64,000 nucleotides of DNA from Rhodanobacter sp. DHB23 (GCF_014842975.1 NZ_JACYXK010000027.1:124001-188000), one strand, 5' to 3'. Shown: positions 17,058 through 26,469, counted from the stretch's first letter. Program-made: numbers and translations. The notes: generated by a model from the sequence alone, not told the origin.

Positions 17058-17953
17058 TATTGCACGTAAGGCGTGCGCGACTGATCCGGCTCGGGGCCGG
17101 CTGGCGTGTTCGCCGGCGCGCCGGACGACCACAGGTTCTGCGCACCCACGCTCAGCGAGCCTTGCCACGGCAGGTGCCAGGTCACGCCGAGGTCGATGCT
17201 GTTCCAGCGACGGTCGGGGCTGTAGCCATTGCCTGGCAGGCCGGCCAGCGGCTGCATGGTGCGGCCGATCAGGGTGCCGCTGACCGGGCCGTGGTCGACG
17301 CCGAAGCTGATCGCCTTCTGGTCCAGCGTGCTGATGCCCAGCAGGTTGCCTGGCAACAGGTGGATGCGGCCAACGCTGGCACCTACGTCCAGCCCGCTGT
17401 TGGTGCCCAGCGCCAGGCGGCCGCGCGCATTGAGTTGCGAGCTGCTGTCGAAGGCGGCAAGGCCATCGACACTGGGCGCCTCGCCCGGCAGCACGCGTGG
17501 CAGGCTGGGGCTGTTCGGTGTGTTGTTGGCACCCACGCTCACACCGAGGCTATAGGGCCCATTGAGGTAGGTGGCACCCACTTCGCTGCCGACCACGCGC
17601 AGCGGGCTGTTGACCCAGGACTGCTGGCTGACATTGGCGTTCGCCTGCCAGTTCGGCGCCAGGCTGTATTGCAGGCTGGTGCCAAACAGCGTGGAAGCGT
17701 CGACGGCGTGGAAGGACAGCAGCGAATTGCGCTGGGCCTGCACGCCATTGCTGCCGTCCGCCTTGAGCACGAGCAAGCGACCGTCCGTGCCGCGCCACAA
17801 GGGCATCACCAAGCCGGGTTTCACTTCGGCCACCTGCGCCGGCGGCTGTTTCAGCAGCTGCGCGGCCAACTGGCCGTTGGCGTCGTCCACACCCTGACCG
17901 GCCGCCGCGAACGGCAGCAGGCACAGCAGCAATGGGACAAACAGGCGGCGCAT
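17042..17953 (-). CDS. Secreted protein of unknown function, beta-rich
   Basis: A 303-residue protein with a clear signal peptide (LFVPLLLCLLPFAAAGQG). The mature part has many alternating short strands and turns (LGVSVGANNTPNSPSLPRVL, DVGASVGRIHLLPGNLLG, LGVTWHLPWQGSLSVGAQN), like a small outer-membrane beta barrel or porin-like protein, though the C terminus does not end in the typical aromatic residue. I do not recognise a named family. Its 3' end overlaps that of the convergent sulfotransferase pseudogene by 16 bp, and it is divergent from the GGDEF-EAL gene across an AT-rich 100-bp gap. Coding looks intact despite the decayed neighbour. Confidence 0.7.
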   Translation of the reverse strand: MRRLFVPLLLCLLPFAAAGQGVDDANGQLAAQLLKQPPAQVAEVKPGLVMPLWRGTDGRLLVLKADGSNGVQAQRNSLLSFHAVDASTLFGTSLQYSLAPNWQANANVSQQSWVNSPLRVVGSEVGATYLNGPYSLGVSVGANNTPNSPSLPRVLPGEAPSVDGLAAFDSSSQLNARGRLALGTNSGLDVGASVGRIHLLPGNLLGISTLDQKAISFGVDHGPVSGTLIGRTMQPLAGLPGNGYSPDRRWNSIDLGVTWHLPWQGSLSVGAQNLWSSGAPANTPAGPEPDQSRTPYVQYHQDL

Positions 17954-18054
17954 GGGTGGGCAGGCTCGATCTGGCGGCTATCTGCCGGAATAGGCAGCTA
18001 AAGTCTATCGCATTTTACATTTAACTAACACCGACGCAAGGGTCCGGTACAGTT

Positions 18055-21000
18055 ATGGGCGCAAGCTGTGACCCTCTTCTCGGCAAGGAGGTTCGCGCCG
18101 CATCGCTCCCCCAACTGGCGCAGCACCGACGCGCAGGATATAACGGGCACTTCGCCGAATCCCGCCCGCCTGCCGCCTTGAAGAGTCCAACCTCCATCCC
18201 GCCACGCTCCACGCCGATACCAGTCTCGGCCGCGGACCTGGCTGGCATGCCGGCGGCGCTCGAACAGTTGTTCAAGGCGCAGGACAGCGCAAGCGTGCTG
18301 GAAACTTGCGCGCGCATCCTGGAAGACTTCGGAATCACCGGCCGGCTGCACTGGCAATCGCCGGCGGATCAAGATGCGGAACCCCACGGATGGCGCCACG
18401 AGCTGGCGGAAGACATCCAGCACCAGTTGGCGCTCGTGTTGAGCCGCGACGAACCGGTTGCCGCGCCGCTGTGCGGCAAGCTGGCCTGGCTGGGTCGGCT
18501 GGCCAGCGCCCGCCTGAACCAGCTCTCCGAATCCGGCCGCCTGTACGAGGCGATCTCCCGGCTGGCAATGGCCGAACGCCTGCAACGCGCCCTCTATGCC
18601 ATCGCCGAGCAGGCCAGCGCCGAACAGGACATGCCCGCGCTGATGCGCTCGCTGCACACCATCGTCAGCAGCCTGATGTACGCGGAGAACTTCTATATCG
18701 CGCTGTACGACGCCGCCAGCGACAGCGTGCGCTTCCCGTACTACGTGGACAGCCTCGACGTCGACGTGCCCTCGCCCGAACGCAGCGTGCCGTTGCACGA
18801 ACTGCTGCACGGGGTCACCTGGAACCTGCTGCGCCATGGCCGCCCGCTGTTCGGCGCCATCGACGAGCTGGCGCAGGAACTCGGCGGCCAGTTCCAGTTG
18901 CACGGCACGCGCTGCGAACACTGCATCGGCGTGCCGCTGTTCCGCGCCGGGCAGGTCGTCGGCTGCATCGTGGTGCAGAGCTATCGCGCCAAGATGCGCT
19001 ACACCCGGCACGACCTCGACCTGCTGAGCTACGTGGCGCAGCACGTGCAGACCACGATCGAGCGGCGCAGCGCCCACGTGGAACTGGAGCGCCGCGTGGC
19101 CGACCGCACCACCGCGCTGCGCGAAGCCAACCGCGTGCTGCGCCAGCAAGTGCTGCAGCGGCAGCGCGGCGAACGGCTGCAGGCGGCGCTGTTCCGCATC
19201 GCCGAGCTGGCCGGCACCACCGACAGCCTCGACGACTTCTACCCCGCCGTGCATCGCGTGATCGGCGGCCTGCTGTACGCGCGCAACCTGTACATCGCAC
19301 TGATCGACGAGGAAACCCAGTTCATCACCTTCCCCTATTCGGTGGACGAGGTGAACAGCGAGCGCCCGCCGCGCCTCCGCGGCGGTGGCGCCACCGAATA
19401 CGTGCAGCGCACCGGCAAGCCGCTGCTGGCCGACATGGCGACGATCGATCGCCTGATCGCCAGCGGCGAGATCGTCAACCCGGGCGTGCGCTCGGTGTGC
19501 TGGCTGGGCGTGCCGCTGAGCTGGGGCGAGAAGGTGCGCGGCGTGCTGGCGGTGCAGAGCTACAGCCCCGAGCACACCTACAGCGAACGCGACCAGGAAC
19601 TGCTCACCTTCGTCAGCTACCACGTCGCCAACGCGCTGCAACGCAAGCATGCCGATGCCGCGCTTAAGCAGGCCTACGCCAGCCTGGAGCGCCGCGTGGT
19701 GGAGCGCACCCGCGCACTGGGCCTGGCCAACCGCGACCTGCGCGAGCAGATCGCCGAGCGCGAGCGCATCGAACGCCGGCTGAAGTACGAGACCCTGCAC
19801 GACTCGCTCACCGGCCTGCCGAACCGCACCATGCTGCTGCAGCGGCTGGAGCAAGCCCTGCAGCGTTACCACGCGGATCCGAAGGACCGTTTCGCCGTGC
19901 TGTTCATCGACCTCGACCGCTTCAAGGTCATCAACGATTCGGTCGGCCACCTGGTCGGCGACGACCTGCTGTTCCAGGTCGGCGGCCGCATCCGCGCCTG
20001 CCTGAAGACCCGCGACATCGTGGCGCGGCTGGGCGGCGACGAATTTGCCGTACTGCTGGAACAGGTACCCAACACCGACGCAGCGCAGCGCACCGCCGAA
20101 CGCGTGCTGAAGGAGCTGCAGGTACCGTTCCGCCTGGGCGCGCGCGAGATCTTCACCTCCGCCTCGATCGGCATCGCGATGGCCGATGCGCACTACCGCC
20201 AGCCCGAGGAATTGTTGCGCGACGCCGACTCGGCGATGTACCACGCCAAGGACGGTGGCCGCCACCGCGCCTCGCTGTTCGACGACCGCCTGCGCTACGA
20301 AGCGCTGTCGCAGCTGCGCATGGAGGGCGACCTGCGCCACGCGCTGACGCGCCGCGAGTTCGTGCCGTTCTACCAGCCCATCGTGTCGCTGGCCGATGGC
20401 CGCATCGCCGGCTACGAGGCGCTGCTGCGCTGGAACCATCCCGAGCGCGGCCTGCTGCTGCCCCAGGACTTCCTGCTGATCGCCGAGGAAACCGGCTGCG
20501 CCGAGGCCATCGACTGGCTGGTCTTCGAGCAGGTCTGCGCGCAGGCCCCGCAGCTGCTTGGCGGCAAGGGCACGATCAGCATCAACGTCTCCGGGCTGCA
20601 CTTCCGCTCGGACGATTTCGACGCCCGCCTGCTGGCGCTGCTGGACAAGTACCAGGTGTCGCCGTCCAGCATCCGCGTCGAGGTGATCGAACGCACGCTG
20701 CTGGACAACCCGGCGCAGGTGAAGCGGATGCTGGAGAACCTGCGCCTGCAGGGCATGGGCATCGCACTCGACGATTTCGGCACCGGCTATTCGTCGCTGA
20801 GCTACCTGCACCAGTATCCGTTCGACGCACTGAAGATCGACCGCTCCTTCGTCACCGAGCTGGACAGCGACCGCAAGGGCCAGGGCGCGGCGGTGATCCG
20901 CGCGATCCAGGTGCTGGCCGATGCGCTGGGCATGCAGGTGATCGCCGAGGGCATCGAGAACACCACCCAGCAGCAGGCACTGCTCGACATGGGTTGCCGC

Positions 21001-21075
21001 TACGGCCAGGGCTTCCTGTTCGCGCGGGGCCAGGCCGCCGAGTACTGGCAGCGCCCGGAAAACCGCTTGGCGTAG
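18055..21075 (+). CDS. GAF-GAF-GGDEF-EAL cyclic di-GMP signalling protein
   Basis: A 1006-residue soluble protein with two GAF-type sensor domains (residues about 180-350 and 375-540), each followed by a coiled linker (ELERRVADRTTALREANR, SLERRVVERTRALGLANR). A GGDEF domain (RLGGDEFAVLL) and an EAL domain (YEALLRWNHPERG, VEVIERTLL, DDFGTGYSSLSYL) follow. The GGDEF motif is intact but the I-site position reads KTRD, not RxxD. EAL residues look complete, so phosphodiesterase activity is expected. The first 60 residues are low complexity and the start is uncertain; a strong AAGGAGG at 18086 does not serve an obvious start. The TAG stop lies in a REP hairpin. Confidence 0.9.
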   Translation: MGASCDPLLGKEVRAASLPQLAQHRRAGYNGHFAESRPPAALKSPTSIPPRSTPIPVSAADLAGMPAALEQLFKAQDSASVLETCARILEDFGITGRLHWQSPADQDAEPHGWRHELAEDIQHQLALVLSRDEPVAAPLCGKLAWLGRLASARLNQLSESGRLYEAISRLAMAERLQRALYAIAEQASAEQDMPALMRSLHTIVSSLMYAENFYIALYDAASDSVRFPYYVDSLDVDVPSPERSVPLHELLHGVTWNLLRHGRPLFGAIDELAQELGGQFQLHGTRCEHCIGVPLFRAGQVVGCIVVQSYRAKMRYTRHDLDLLSYVAQHVQTTIERRSAHVELERRVADRTTALREANRVLRQQVLQRQRGERLQAALFRIAELAGTTDSLDDFYPAVHRVIGGLLYARNLYIALIDEETQFITFPYSVDEVNSERPPRLRGGGATEYVQRTGKPLLADMATIDRLIASGEIVNPGVRSVCWLGVPLSWGEKVRGVLAVQSYSPEHTYSERDQELLTFVSYHVANALQRKHADAALKQAYASLERRVVERTRALGLANRDLREQIAERERIERRLKYETLHDSLTGLPNRTMLLQRLEQALQRYHADPKDRFAVLFIDLDRFKVINDSVGHLVGDDLLFQVGGRIRACLKTRDIVARLGGDEFAVLLEQVPNTDAAQRTAERVLKELQVPFRLGAREIFTSASIGIAMADAHYRQPEELLRDADSAMYHAKDGGRHRASLFDDRLRYEALSQLRMEGDLRHALTRREFVPFYQPIVSLADGRIAGYEALLRWNHPERGLLLPQDFLLIAEETGCAEAIDWLVFEQVCAQAPQLLGGKGTISINVSGLHFRSDDFDARLLALLDKYQVSPSSIRVEVIERTLLDNPAQVKRMLENLRLQGMGIALDDFGTGYSSLSYLHQYPFDALKIDRSFVTELDSDRKGQGAAVIRAIQVLADALGMQVIAEGIENTTQQQALLDMGCRYGQGFLFARGQAAEYWQRPENRLA

Positions 21076-21130
21076 GCGCGGCTTCAGCCGCGGCCGGGTG
21101 CGCGCGGATCGCGGCTGAAGTTGCTCCTAC
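21072..21130. repeat. GTAG-type REP hairpin between convergent genes
   Basis: Begins GTAGGCGCGGCTTCAGCCGCG and ends with CGCGGCTGAAG plus GCTCCTAC, an imperfect inverted repeat of about 20 bp per arm. Its GTAG supplies the TAG stop of the GGDEF-EAL gene, and its CTAC supplies the TAG stop of hslO on the other strand. It may also act as a bidirectional terminator. Confidence 0.8.
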
Positions 21131-22023
21131 GCCGTGCCGGAGGCGGCCGCGCCGCCCGCGTCGCGCAGCAGGTGTTCCGCGTCGATGCGGTCGAATTCGT
21201 AGCGTTGCGCGCAGAACTCGCAGTTCACCTCGATGCGGCCGTCCTGCTCCGCCAACGTGGCCTCCACTTCCTCGCGACCCAGCGAGCGCAGCATCGCCAC
21301 CACCCGCTCGCGCGAACAACTGCAGCCGAAGGCCAGCGGACGCGGCTCGAACAGGCGCACGGATTCCTCGTGGTACAGGCGGTACAGCAACTGCTCCGGC
21401 GCGGTGGCCAGCAGCTCGGCCGCACCCAGCGTGGCGGTGAGGTGCATCACCCGCGTCCATGCATCCTCGTCCTGGGCCGCGCCATGGCCGCCCTCGTCCG
21501 GCAGCTTCTGCAGCATCAGGCCCACCGCATGCTCGCCATCGGCGGCCAGCACCAGCCGCGCGGGCAACTGTTCGGACTGCGCGAAGTAGTTTTCCAGCAC
21601 GCCGGCCAGGTCCGCCGCGCGCAACTCCACCAGGCCCTGGTAGCGCTGGCCGCGCTCCACGTTGCCGATGGTGATCGCCATCACCGCCTGCGGCAGCGAA
21701 TCCAGCGGCAGGGACTCGGGCAGCGACGGCTCCCAGCGCGCCAGGCCGCGCAGGCGGCCCTGGTCGGTGCATTCGGCGAACAGCAGGCGCAGCGCGCCGG
21801 CGCTCTTCAACTGCACCGACAATTCGCCGTCGAGCTTGATGTTGGCGGTCAGCAGCGCGCTGGCGGCCAGCGCCTCGCCGAGCAGGTCGCGCACGCCGGC
21901 AGGGTAATCGGCGCGACCGGCCACCTCGCGCCATGCCGGCCCCAGCCGGACCAGCGCGCCACGCACGCCGGCGCGTTCGAGCAGGAACCGGTGCAGCACA
22001 TCTTCGACAAGTACGGTTTCCAC
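21127..22023 (-). CDS. hslO: Hsp33 redox-regulated chaperone
   Basis: A 298-residue Hsp33, a holdase activated by oxidation and unfolding under hypochlorite or heat stress. The zinc-binding redox switch is complete: CSC (in FGCSCSRERV) and, about 30 residues later, CEFC (VNCEFCAQRY). The N-terminal domain carries the usual motifs ALLTANIKLDGELSVQL and GMLQK-like GLMLQKLPDE. Start is the GTG at 22023 with GAGG upstream; a longer frame upstream overlaps the mtgA promoter and is unlikely. Divergent from mtgA by 98 bp; convergent with the GGDEF-EAL gene across a REP hairpin. Confidence 0.95.
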   Translation of the reverse strand: METVLVEDVLHRFLLERAGVRGALVRLGPAWREVAGRADYPAGVRDLLGEALAASALLTANIKLDGELSVQLKSAGALRLLFAECTDQGRLRGLARWEPSLPESLPLDSLPQAVMAITIGNVERGQRYQGLVELRAADLAGVLENYFAQSEQLPARLVLAADGEHAVGLMLQKLPDEGGHGAAQDEDAWTRVMHLTATLGAAELLATAPEQLLYRLYHEESVRLFEPRPLAFGCSCSRERVVAMLRSLGREEVEATLAEQDGRIEVNCEFCAQRYEFDRIDAEHLLRDAGGAAASGTA

Positions 22024-22121
22024 GCGGATACCTCGCAAAGCAAACCCGGGAGATGGGGGCGGACGACCGCCGCGCAATGGGTACAGCCTATACTGCCGCG
22101 GGTCTCCACCATCCATCCGCC

Positions 22122-22832
22122 ATGTTCCGTCGCCCACCCCTACGCCGCCTGCTGCGCCGGATCGCGTTCGCCGCACTGGCCTGGCTGGGGCTCACCTGGC
22201 TGATGGTGCTGGTGCTGCGCTTCGTGCCGCCGGTCACCTCGGCGGTGATGGTGGAGCGTCACGTCGGCGCCTGGGTCCATGGCGAGCGCGACTTCCATCT
22301 GCGCCAGCACTGGGTGCCGTGGTCACAGGTGTCGCCCTGGGTGCCGCTGGCGATGGTGGCCGGCGAGGACCAGAAGTTTCCCTACCACCACGGCTTCGAC
22401 TTCGGCTCCATCCACCAGGCCATCGATGCGGCCGACGACGGCGCGCGCCTGCGCGGCGCCAGCACGATCAGCCAGCAGACCGCGAAGAACCTGTTCCTGT
22501 GGAACGGCCGCAGCTTCGTGCGCAAGGGGCTGGAGGCGTATTTCACCGTGCTGATCGAACTGACCTGGCCGAAGCAGCGCATCCTCGAGGTGTACATGAA
22601 CATCGCCGAGCTGGGCGACGGCATCTACGGCGTGGGCGCGGCCAGCGACGCCTATTTCCACGAACCACCCGCGCAGCTCGACCCCGCGCAGGCCGCGCGG
22701 CTGGCCGCGGTGCTGCCCAACCCGCAGCGCCTGCACGCCGACCGCCCCAGTGCCTACGTGCAGCGCCGCGCGGACTGGATCGAGCGGCAGATGCGGCAGC
22801 TCGGCGGCCCGTCGTACATCGGGAAGCGATGA
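22122..22832 (+). CDS. mtgA: Monofunctional peptidoglycan glycosyltransferase
   Basis: A 236-residue GT51 enzyme that polymerises lipid II into glycan strands. One N-terminal membrane anchor (FAALAWLGLTWLMVLVLRFV) is followed by the GT51 motifs: EDQKFPYHHGFD with the catalytic Glu, GASTISQQTAKNLFLW, RKGLEAYFTVLIEL and EVYMNIAELGDGIYGVGAA. Length matches MtgA (about 240). There is no transpeptidase domain, which separates it from PBP1. Start at 22122 puts the anchor at the usual place. Confidence 0.95.
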   Translation: MFRRPPLRRLLRRIAFAALAWLGLTWLMVLVLRFVPPVTSAVMVERHVGAWVHGERDFHLRQHWVPWSQVSPWVPLAMVAGEDQKFPYHHGFDFGSIHQAIDAADDGARLRGASTISQQTAKNLFLWNGRSFVRKGLEAYFTVLIELTWPKQRILEVYMNIAELGDGIYGVGAASDAYFHEPPAQLDPAQAARLAAVLPNPQRLHADRPSAYVQRRADWIERQMRQLGGPSYIGKR

Positions 22833-22835
22833 CTC

Positions 22836-22965
22836 TTTGCGATCGTCCCTGATCGCGGGGACCAAACTGGCGGCACCCCTGGCCGCACTTTGCGATGCCC
22901 TTGGCGATCATCCTTGATCGCGAAGATCAAATGGGCGGCCATCCCTGGCCGCACTTTCAAAAGGG
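22836..22965. repeat. Tandem pair of interspersed GATC/GCGGCC repeats (family B)
   Basis: Two adjacent copies, about 22836-22897 and 22901-22963. Each has a first hairpin (GCGATCGTCCCTGATCGC in copy 1, GCGATCATCCTTGATCGC in copy 2) and a second hairpin (GCGGC...GGCCGC), ending GCACTTT. Related copies lie at 35701, 40340 and 62259. It fills most of the mtgA-CBS intergenic region. Confidence 0.8.
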
Positions 22966-23051
22966 TCGCTTCACGACACCGCAACACCCGCGGCCAATCC
23001 CGGCGCTAGACTGGTTGCGCCCTCATCGCGGGTTCGACCGGAGAGCTGGAC

Positions 23052-23480
23052 ATGCGGCAGGTCAAGCATCTGTTGGAAAGCAAGGGTGGCAGCCTCTACA
23101 CCATCGCGCCGGATGCCCCCGTGCTGGACGCGATCAAGCTGATGGCCGAGCACCGCATCGGCGCGCTGCTGGTGATGCATGGCACGCAGCTGCTCGGCGT
23201 GGTGTCCGAACGCGACTACGCGCGCAAGGTGATCCTGCAGGGCCGCTCCTCGTCGCAGGCCACGGTGAGCGAGATCATGCGCACCGACCCGCTCACCGTG
23301 GGACCGCAGACCGACGTGCTGGACTGCATGCGCCTGTGCACCGACAGCCGCGTGCGCCACCTGCCGGTGCTCGACGGCGGCAAGGTGGTGGGCATCATCT
23401 CGACCGGCGACCTGGTGAAGGCGGTGATCGACGCGCAGGCCGAGCAGATCGAACACCTGGAGCGCTACATCACCGGTTGA
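23052..23480 (+). CDS. Twin CBS-domain protein
   Basis: A 142-residue protein made of two CBS domains (residues about 7-62 and 73-130), with LDAIKLMAEHRIGALLVM...GVVSERDYARKV and VLDCMRLCTDSRVRHLPVLDGGKVVGIISTGDLVKAVI. Such free CBS pairs bind adenine nucleotides (AMP, ATP, NADH) and regulate partner enzymes or transporters. No catalytic domain is attached. A ribosome site GGAGAG lies near. The neighbours do not identify the partner. Confidence 0.9.
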   Translation: MRQVKHLLESKGGSLYTIAPDAPVLDAIKLMAEHRIGALLVMHGTQLLGVVSERDYARKVILQGRSSSQATVSEIMRTDPLTVGPQTDVLDCMRLCTDSRVRHLPVLDGGKVVGIISTGDLVKAVIDAQAEQIEHLERYITG

Positions 23481-23520
23481 AGCCGGGATCGGGGATACGG
23501 AAAGGCGCGTCGCGGCCGCT

Positions 23521-24783
23521 TCACGCGGCGCGCTTTTCTTCCGGCGCGAGATCGGGCGACCAGCCCGCGCGCGCCGACACCCAGGTGGCGAGCGTGGCCA
23601 CGCCCGCGCCCGCCAGTGCGAGGCCGCCGATACCCACGCCCAGCAGGCGCAGGCCGCTCACCGCGCTGGTCACCGCGAAGTCGCCGAAACGCCACACCGC
23701 GGTCTCCACGAAGTTCTTGCCCTTGTAGCGCGTCTCGCGCGGCACGCGCGTATACAGCGCGTCCACCGCTGGCTTGGTCATGCCGTAGGCGAAGCCGCGC
23801 GTGGTCACCATCATCACGGCCAGCACCGGCACCGCGGCGCCCAGCAGCGCCACACTGCCGTGGCCGACCATCATCACCGTCAGCAACAGCGCCACGTTCA
23901 CCAGCGAAGGCAGCACCAGGCCCCAGCCCGGGCCGAAGCGCACCAGCAGCCATCGCGTGAGCGTGAGCTGCAGCAGCACGCCCAGCGTGTTGGTGGCAAG
24001 GTCGAGGTCGTTGTAGAACGCGGTGCGCGCCACGTTGCCCGCGAAATGCAGCTTCGCGTAGTCGGCCACCAGCGCATAGGCCAGCGTGCCGATGCCGTCG
24101 CCAAAAAGCATGAGCAACGCCATGTAGCGCAGGAAAGGGCGCGACCACAGTTCGCGCACGCCCGCCCACAGCGAACCGCCGATCGGCTCGCCGCCCGGAC
24201 TGCCCGACCTCGCCTGCTCGCAAGACGCGGACAAGTGCAGCAGCAGCGCCAGCGCAACCGCCAGCGCCAGCGCCGACACCACCAGCAACGGCGCCACGCC
24301 CAGCCAGTGCACCAGCAGGCGCGTGAGCAACGGGCCGCAGATCGCCCCGCCCATGCCGCCAAGCGCGATCAGCGAGAACACGCGGCGCGCCCGTTCGCTG
24401 GAGAAGATGTCCGCCATCACGCTCCAGAACAGCGACACCACGAACAGGTTGAACACGCTGCCCCAGGCGAAGAACACCACGCCCAGCTCCCGGGCGCCGA
24501 CGCGATCCTGCGCCATGAAGGCCGGCACGAAGGCCAACTGGCAGACGGCGAAGAAGCTGTAGCTCCAGGCCAGCATGCGGCGCCGCGAGAAGCGCGCCAC
24601 CAGCCAGCCGAACGCCGGCGTGAACAGCAGCATCACCGCGAACACCACGCCGTAAAACAACGGCAGCGACTGCGAACCCACTGCCCCGCTCAACTGGTCG
24701 CGCACCGGCCGGATGATGTAGTACGACGTCATCACGAAGAAGAACGCCAGCGCGGACAGCGCGGGCTCGGCGCCCTCGCGCAT
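23521..24783 (-). CDS. MFS-type / NTP-NDP exchanger-like transporter
   Basis: A 420-residue inner-membrane protein with about 12 hydrophobic segments. The N-terminal segment FFFVMTSYYIIRPVRDQL followed by LPLFYGVVFAVMLLFTPAFGWL resembles NTT-like ATP/ADP exchangers and related MFS proteins annotated in Xanthomonadales. The C-terminal part has RVPRETRYKGKNFVETAVWRFGD, also found in that group. Substrate unknown; in free-living bacteria such proteins are not shown to exchange nucleotides. Start at 24783 is one option; GTG codons a little upstream are in frame. Confidence 0.75.
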   Translation of the reverse strand: MREGAEPALSALAFFFVMTSYYIIRPVRDQLSGAVGSQSLPLFYGVVFAVMLLFTPAFGWLVARFSRRRMLAWSYSFFAVCQLAFVPAFMAQDRVGARELGVVFFAWGSVFNLFVVSLFWSVMADIFSSERARRVFSLIALGGMGGAICGPLLTRLLVHWLGVAPLLVVSALALAVALALLLHLSASCEQARSGSPGGEPIGGSLWAGVRELWSRPFLRYMALLMLFGDGIGTLAYALVADYAKLHFAGNVARTAFYNDLDLATNTLGVLLQLTLTRWLLVRFGPGWGLVLPSLVNVALLLTVMMVGHGSVALLGAAVPVLAVMMVTTRGFAYGMTKPAVDALYTRVPRETRYKGKNFVETAVWRFGDFAVTSAVSGLRLLGVGIGGLALAGAGVATLATWVSARAGWSPDLAPEEKRAA

Positions 24784-25023
24784 GGCGGCGGAACGAATCG
24801 GGCTCACGGGGGCATCCGGCACGGGCAGGGCCCGGGAAGGCGCAAGGCTAGCATGCGCTCCCACGCTACGTGCCGCCGCATGGCGGCGGCCGCAAGGCCT
24901 CACCGCGCGGCTGCATTGTCCCGGCATGCGAAGTACCGGAAAATCGGCGCTCCGCGTGGCCGATGGATCCCGTCCGCGTATTCCATCCCGGCGTCTCGCG
25001 CGCCGACCAGCCTTGCGAAGAAG

Positions 25024-26373
25024 ATGCGGATTCGACACCTCGCCCTTGCCTGCGCCACCGGCCTCGCCTGCACCGGCATCCATGCCGCGCAGGCGCAACC
25101 GCAACCCCAGGTCCGGACACAGGCCAGGACCCAGGCTCCGCAACCGACCGTTGCCGCAAACATCCTGCCGCCGGCCAGCGCGGACATCGCCGCCGAGGAA
25201 CTCCCGCAGGCGCGCATCCAGGCCGCGCTCGCGGACTACCAGCGCTGGCTGGGTGAACTCGATGCGCGCCATGGCGCCGCCGGGCTGGCCACGGCGGTGG
25301 TGATCGACGACAAGGTGGTGTTCGAGCACACCCAGGGTTATGCCAACGCCGCCACCCAGGCGCCGGTGACGCCCGCCACGGTGTTCCGCCTGGCCTCGCT
25401 GTCCAAGGCGTTCGCCACCGCGGCCACCGGTATCGAGGTCGACCATGGCAAGCTGGGCTGGGACACGAAGCTGGCCGACGTGCTGCCCTATTTCAAGCTC
25501 AAGGACGTGCAGGCCACCGAGCAGGCCACCGTGGCCGACATCCTCGGCCAGCGCGTGGGCCTGCCGCACAACACCTACGACAACCTGCTCGAGGACGACG
25601 TGCCCTACGACGAGCTGGTGCGCAAGCTCGACGAGGTGGACAACACCTGCGCGCCCGGCCTGTGCTACGGCTACCAGAACGTGGCCTTCAGCCTGATCGG
25701 CGACGTGCTGTTCGCGCGCACCGGCAACTTCTTCGACAAGCTCGTCGACCGGGACATCTTCAAGCCGCTGCAGATGCAGACGGCCAGCTACGGACGCTCC
25801 GCACTGGAATCCAGCAAGAGCTGGGCGCGCCCGCACCACGCCGGCAGGAACCACGGCTGGATCCCGTTCGAACCCAAGGAAGCCTATTACCGCGTGGCAC
25901 CGGCCGCCGGCGTCAACGCCAGCATCCGCGACATGGAGTTGTGGCTGATCGCGCAGATGGGCGGCCGCCAGGACGTGCTGCCCACCGCGCTGCTCGACGT
26001 GCTGCACGCGCCGGGCGTGGCGACCCCCACCGAAGTGCGCGCCACCCCATGGCGCCATGCGCGGCTCAGCAATGCCAGCTATGCGCTCGGCTGGCGCGTC
26101 TATACCTACAGCGGCGAGACGCTGTTCTTCCACGCCGGTGCGGTGGCCGGCTACCGCACCATGATCGGTTTCTTCCCGAAGTACCACGCCGGCGTGGTGA
26201 CCTTGTGGAACTCCAGCGGCGCGATGCCCAGTGGGCTGATGCCGATGGTGTTCGACGACCTGCTCGGCCTGCCGCACGTGGACTGGGCCGGCGTGGAAAG
26301 CGCCACCCCGGCCAGGAGCGCACCGGCCAAGGCCAGGCCTGCGCGCAAGGCGCGCAAGCACCCGCAGCACTGA
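25024..26373 (+). CDS. Serine hydrolase, class C beta-lactamase/esterase family
   Basis: A 449-residue exported protein. The signal peptide is about residues 1-24 (ACATGLACTGIHAAQAQ), followed by a Gln/Pro-rich linker. The catalytic SxxK is S-L-S-K at about 125-128, the tyrosine motif is in CYGYQN, and a third-motif equivalent HAG is in FFHAGAVAGYR. This places it in the beta-lactamase-related family, which includes D-aminopeptidases, esterases and peptidoglycan hydrolases; resistance cannot be inferred. Convergent with the TonB-like gene and separated by a bidirectional terminator. Confidence 0.88.
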   Translation: MRIRHLALACATGLACTGIHAAQAQPQPQVRTQARTQAPQPTVAANILPPASADIAAEELPQARIQAALADYQRWLGELDARHGAAGLATAVVIDDKVVFEHTQGYANAATQAPVTPATVFRLASLSKAFATAATGIEVDHGKLGWDTKLADVLPYFKLKDVQATEQATVADILGQRVGLPHNTYDNLLEDDVPYDELVRKLDEVDNTCAPGLCYGYQNVAFSLIGDVLFARTGNFFDKLVDRDIFKPLQMQTASYGRSALESSKSWARPHHAGRNHGWIPFEPKEAYYRVAPAAGVNASIRDMELWLIAQMGGRQDVLPTALLDVLHAPGVATPTEVRATPWRHARLSNASYALGWRVYTYSGETLFFHAGAVAGYRTMIGFFPKYHAGVVTLWNSSGAMPSGLMPMVFDDLLGLPHVDWAGVESATPARSAPAKARPARKARKHPQH

Positions 26374-26430
26374 ACCATCTCCAGGCGTCCCGCGCCGCTG
26401 GATCGTGCACGGGCTCCGGGAGCTTCACCC

Positions 26431-26469
26431 AAACAAAACGGCGCATGCGATGCATGCGCCGTTTTGTTT
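26431..26469. terminator. Bidirectional intrinsic terminator
   Basis: Perfect 18-bp inverted repeat, AAACAAAACGGCGCATGC and its complement around a GAT loop. It ends in TTTTGTTT on both strands, between convergent serine hydrolase and TonB-like genes. Confidence 0.95.

Noticed and set aside
18025-20811. Minus-strand frame of about 928 codons opposite the GGDEF-EAL gene
   Set aside because: Antisense shadow; the plus-strand product has clear GAF, GGDEF and EAL motifs.
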